From contig NZ_CP006367.1 of NCBI RefSeq assembly GCF_001442755.1, forward strand, positions 1,984,001 through 2,048,000: a DNA stretch of 64,000 nucleotides, given 5' to 3'. This DNA comes from Aureimonas sp. AU20 (GTDB lineage Bacteria > Pseudomonadota > Alphaproteobacteria > Rhizobiales > Rhizobiaceae). The position numbers were made by a program, and so were the translations under genes. Under the pieces are notes generated by a model. It searched no databases, was not told where the DNA came from, and worked only from the letters and a program-made list of their open reading frames with translations. Positions 60,730-64,000 of this stretch are shown in pieces; within the stretch, counting starts at the first letter, position 1; each line of letters begins with the position of its first letter.

Positions 60730-62139
60730 TCAAGCCAGAGCGGTTTGCGCGAGGCCTTTTCGCCACCGCGTCTCGAGAATCGCGAAGCGCGCGCTCATGA
60801 GAAGCGCGGCCACGAGCAGCCCCGCCGCGAGGCCCCACCAGACCCCGGTTCCGTTCCAGCCAAGGCCGAAGGCGAGGCCGTAGGCGATGGGCATTCCGAC
60901 CAGCCAGTAGCTGGCGACCGCAATGAACATGGGAAGCCGCGTGTCCTTCATGCCGCGCAGGATGCCGCTGGCCGTGACTTGCAACGAATCGACGATCTGG
61001 AAGGCCGCGGCGACCGCCAGCAACGGCACGGCCGCGGCGAGAACGGCCTCCGCGTTCGGCAAGCTCATGTCGAGATAGAGGCCGATCAGAGCGGTCGGAA
61101 TGGCCCAGAACAATGCGGCGGCGGTGCAGGAGATCACGCCTGCCACGATCAGCGACGTGCGCGCCGCGCGGGCGAGATTGGCCGCGTCGTGCCGGCCGAA
61201 GGCGGTGCCGACCCGCACCGTTGCGGCGCTGGCAAGACCCAGCGGGATCATGAACGAAATCGATGCGAGCTGCAGCGCGATGCCATGGGCGGCGAGTTCC
61301 AGCGTGCCGATCCAGCCCATCATGATGGACGCCGCGGTGAAGAGGCCGACCTCCGCCAGGATCGTCGCGCCGATCGGCCAGCCGAGCCGCAGCACCTCAA
61401 AGAACGCCGCCCAGTCCGGCGCGTAGAAGCGACGCCAGAGTTCGAAGACCTCGAGCCCGCGCGCGCGCCTCGTGTAGGCGACGAGAAGCAGGAGCGTGAC
61501 GATGGACGTGCCGACCGAGGCGATGCCCGAACCGGTGAGCCCCAGCGCCGGGGCGCCTAAATGGCCGAAGATCAGGACATAGTTGAACAGGGCGTTGAGC
61601 CCGGCGCCGAGCAGCGTGATGCCCAGCACGACGCTCGGCCGCTCCAGCGCGCTGAGATAGGAGCGCAGCACGAAGGTGGAGAGATAGGGCAGCATCGACC
61701 ATTGCAGCACCCGCACATAGGCGCCGGCCTCCGCCGCGATGCCGGGCTCCTGGCCGAGCGCTACGAGGATCGCCTCCGTGAACCAGAGGGGAACCATCAC
61801 GAGGAGGCTGAACAGAGCCACGACCCACAGCCCCATGCGGACCGATCGGCGCACGGCCCGCGTGTCGCCATTGCCATGCGCGGCGGCGGCCAACGGCATG
61901 ACGGCATAGGCGAAGCCCGAGCCGAACATCCAGAAGACGTAGAACGTTTGCGTCGCCAGTACGGCGGCGGCCAGTTCCGCCGCGCCGAGCTGGCCGATCA
62001 TCACCGTGTTCGTGACGTTGATCGAGATTTGCGCGAGCTGCGCGCCGACCAGCGGCAGTCCGAGCGCGAAGGTCGCCTTCACATGCGTTCGCCACGACGC
62101 GAGCATGGGCTGGTAGAGGGCGACGGACTGCGGTTTCAT
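60730..62139 (-). CDS. MATE-family efflux transporter
   Basis: A cation-coupled multidrug exporter of 469 residues with about 12 TM helices in two halves. ALGLPLVGAQLAQISINVTNTVMIGQLG is the N-terminal helix and loop, YAVMPLAAAAHGNGDTRAVRRSVRMG the conserved region, and IPLGLASAATVRVGTAFGRHD the matching motif in the second half. The full set fits NorM-like proteins. It is divergent from the AraD1-like gene. Its substrates are unknown. Confidence 0.92.
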   Translation of the reverse strand: MKPQSVALYQPMLASWRTHVKATFALGLPLVGAQLAQISINVTNTVMIGQLGAAELAAAVLATQTFYVFWMFGSGFAYAVMPLAAAAHGNGDTRAVRRSVRMGLWVVALFSLLVMVPLWFTEAILVALGQEPGIAAEAGAYVRVLQWSMLPYLSTFVLRSYLSALERPSVVLGITLLGAGLNALFNYVLIFGHLGAPALGLTGSGIASVGTSIVTLLLLVAYTRRARGLEVFELWRRFYAPDWAAFFEVLRLGWPIGATILAEVGLFTAASIMMGWIGTLELAAHGIALQLASISFMIPLGLASAATVRVGTAFGRHDAANLARAARTSLIVAGVISCTAAALFWAIPTALIGLYLDMSLPNAEAVLAAAVPLLAVAAAFQIVDSLQVTASGILRGMKDTRLPMFIAVASYWLVGMPIAYGLAFGLGWNGTGVWWGLAAGLLVAALLMSARFAILETRWRKGLAQTALA

Positions 62140-62292
62140 CTCGGCTTGCCCGCTCTGGTCGAGGGATTGGATGGGTTGGTTACGGTGCCGGCCGGACCTT
62201 GTCCAGCGTCGCGCCCGAGACCGTCTTTCAGCCTCTTTTGCGGTGCAGCGACGAATTCTCCCTTGCCATCGGCGGAGCGGTGGTGCGTCTCA

Positions 62293-62321
62293 TTGACAAG
62301 GATGGAACGGTTCGAAATAAC
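62293..62321 (+). promoter_or_regulatory. Candidate promoter of the AraD1-dehydrogenase operon
   Basis: A perfect TTGACA (62293-62298), a 17-base spacer, then AATAAC (62316-62321). A start near 62328 would leave a leader of about 70 bases before ATG 62401. Confidence 0.5.
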
Positions 62322-62400
62322 GCAGACAATTGGCGCCGCGTTGGAGTGGGACACAGCGGTGCGAACTCGGCTACCTCCCGACCCAACGGATCGAACCGCG

Positions 62401-64000
<1,600 letters not shown>

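Overview
The window is high-GC bacterial chromosome (by eye about two thirds G+C). It is densely packed with short gaps and no mobile elements. It looks like an alphaproteobacterium of the order Hyphomicrobiales (Rhizobiales). The evidence is an ALAS-type hemA (C4 haem route), a rhizobial-type rhamnose locus (DeoR-type RhaR, mutarotase RhaU, kinase RhaK, fused aldolase/dehydrogenase RhaD, isomerase RhaI), TGA-N9-TCA iron boxes of the RirA kind, and a DUF6460-like small membrane protein. An Aureimonas/Aurantimonas-like genus is only a guess.

Layout: (1) 0.1-13.2 kb is a surface-polysaccharide locus. A plus-strand pair encodes a GT4 and a Wzz/GumC-like protein. A minus-strand operon encodes flippase, polymerase/ligase, UDP-galactopyranose mutase and two further glycosyltransferases. 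A plus-strand operon encodes GT2, exported GH16 and GT4. Two clear terminators separate the first two units, and a tRNA-Thr(CGU) follows the locus. (2) 13.6-24.7 kb is housekeeping: nitronate monooxygenase, an exported unknown, a DnaQ-like exonuclease next to an ATP-dependent DNA ligase, an HDAC-like deacetylase, pyrD, YjbQ, mscL, an aminotransferase and an AbrB-type membrane protein. (3) 24.8-28.6 kb holds hemA with a small upstream gene, then an epimerase divergent from a sugar phosphotransferase that overlaps an EEP-family hydrolase. (4) 28.6-37.1 kb is an iron/siderophore region: an orphan family-5 solute-binding protein divergent from a siderophore-interacting reductase, an ABC exporter-type protein, a diguanylate cyclase and a TonB-dependent siderophore receptor. 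Two related operators of the form AACATGA-N9-TCA lie in the two promoter regions. (5) 37.4-44.9 kb holds an atypical malate dehydrogenase, cell-wall enzymes, two SDRs, a sulfite-oxidase-like protein, a compact copper-handling trio and a PAP2 phosphatase. (6) 45.0-59.2 kb is the L-rhamnose locus. The minus arm is rhaR-rhaU-rhaK-araC, a gap, then a zinc alcohol dehydrogenase, an L-xylulose-reductase-like SDR and a sugar ABC importer. The plus arm is rhaD-rhaI-SIS. A 190-bp divergent control region lies between the arms. (7) 59.2-64.0 kb holds a KGG-type stress/plasmid-stabilisation-like protein, an exported repeat protein, a stand-alone receiver, a MATE exporter and the start of an oxidative galactose/arabinose pathway (AraD1-family protein and a Gfo/Idh/MocA dehydrogenase cut by the window end).

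I found no CRISPR array, prophage, insertion sequence or defence island. The signals I consider most worth a second look are the paired iron boxes, an ICE-like box before hemA, the composite rhamnose/polyol operon with its SIS partner, the copper trio, and a rare-codon patch inside rhaI. All functional statements are from reading translations and motifs; no database search was run.
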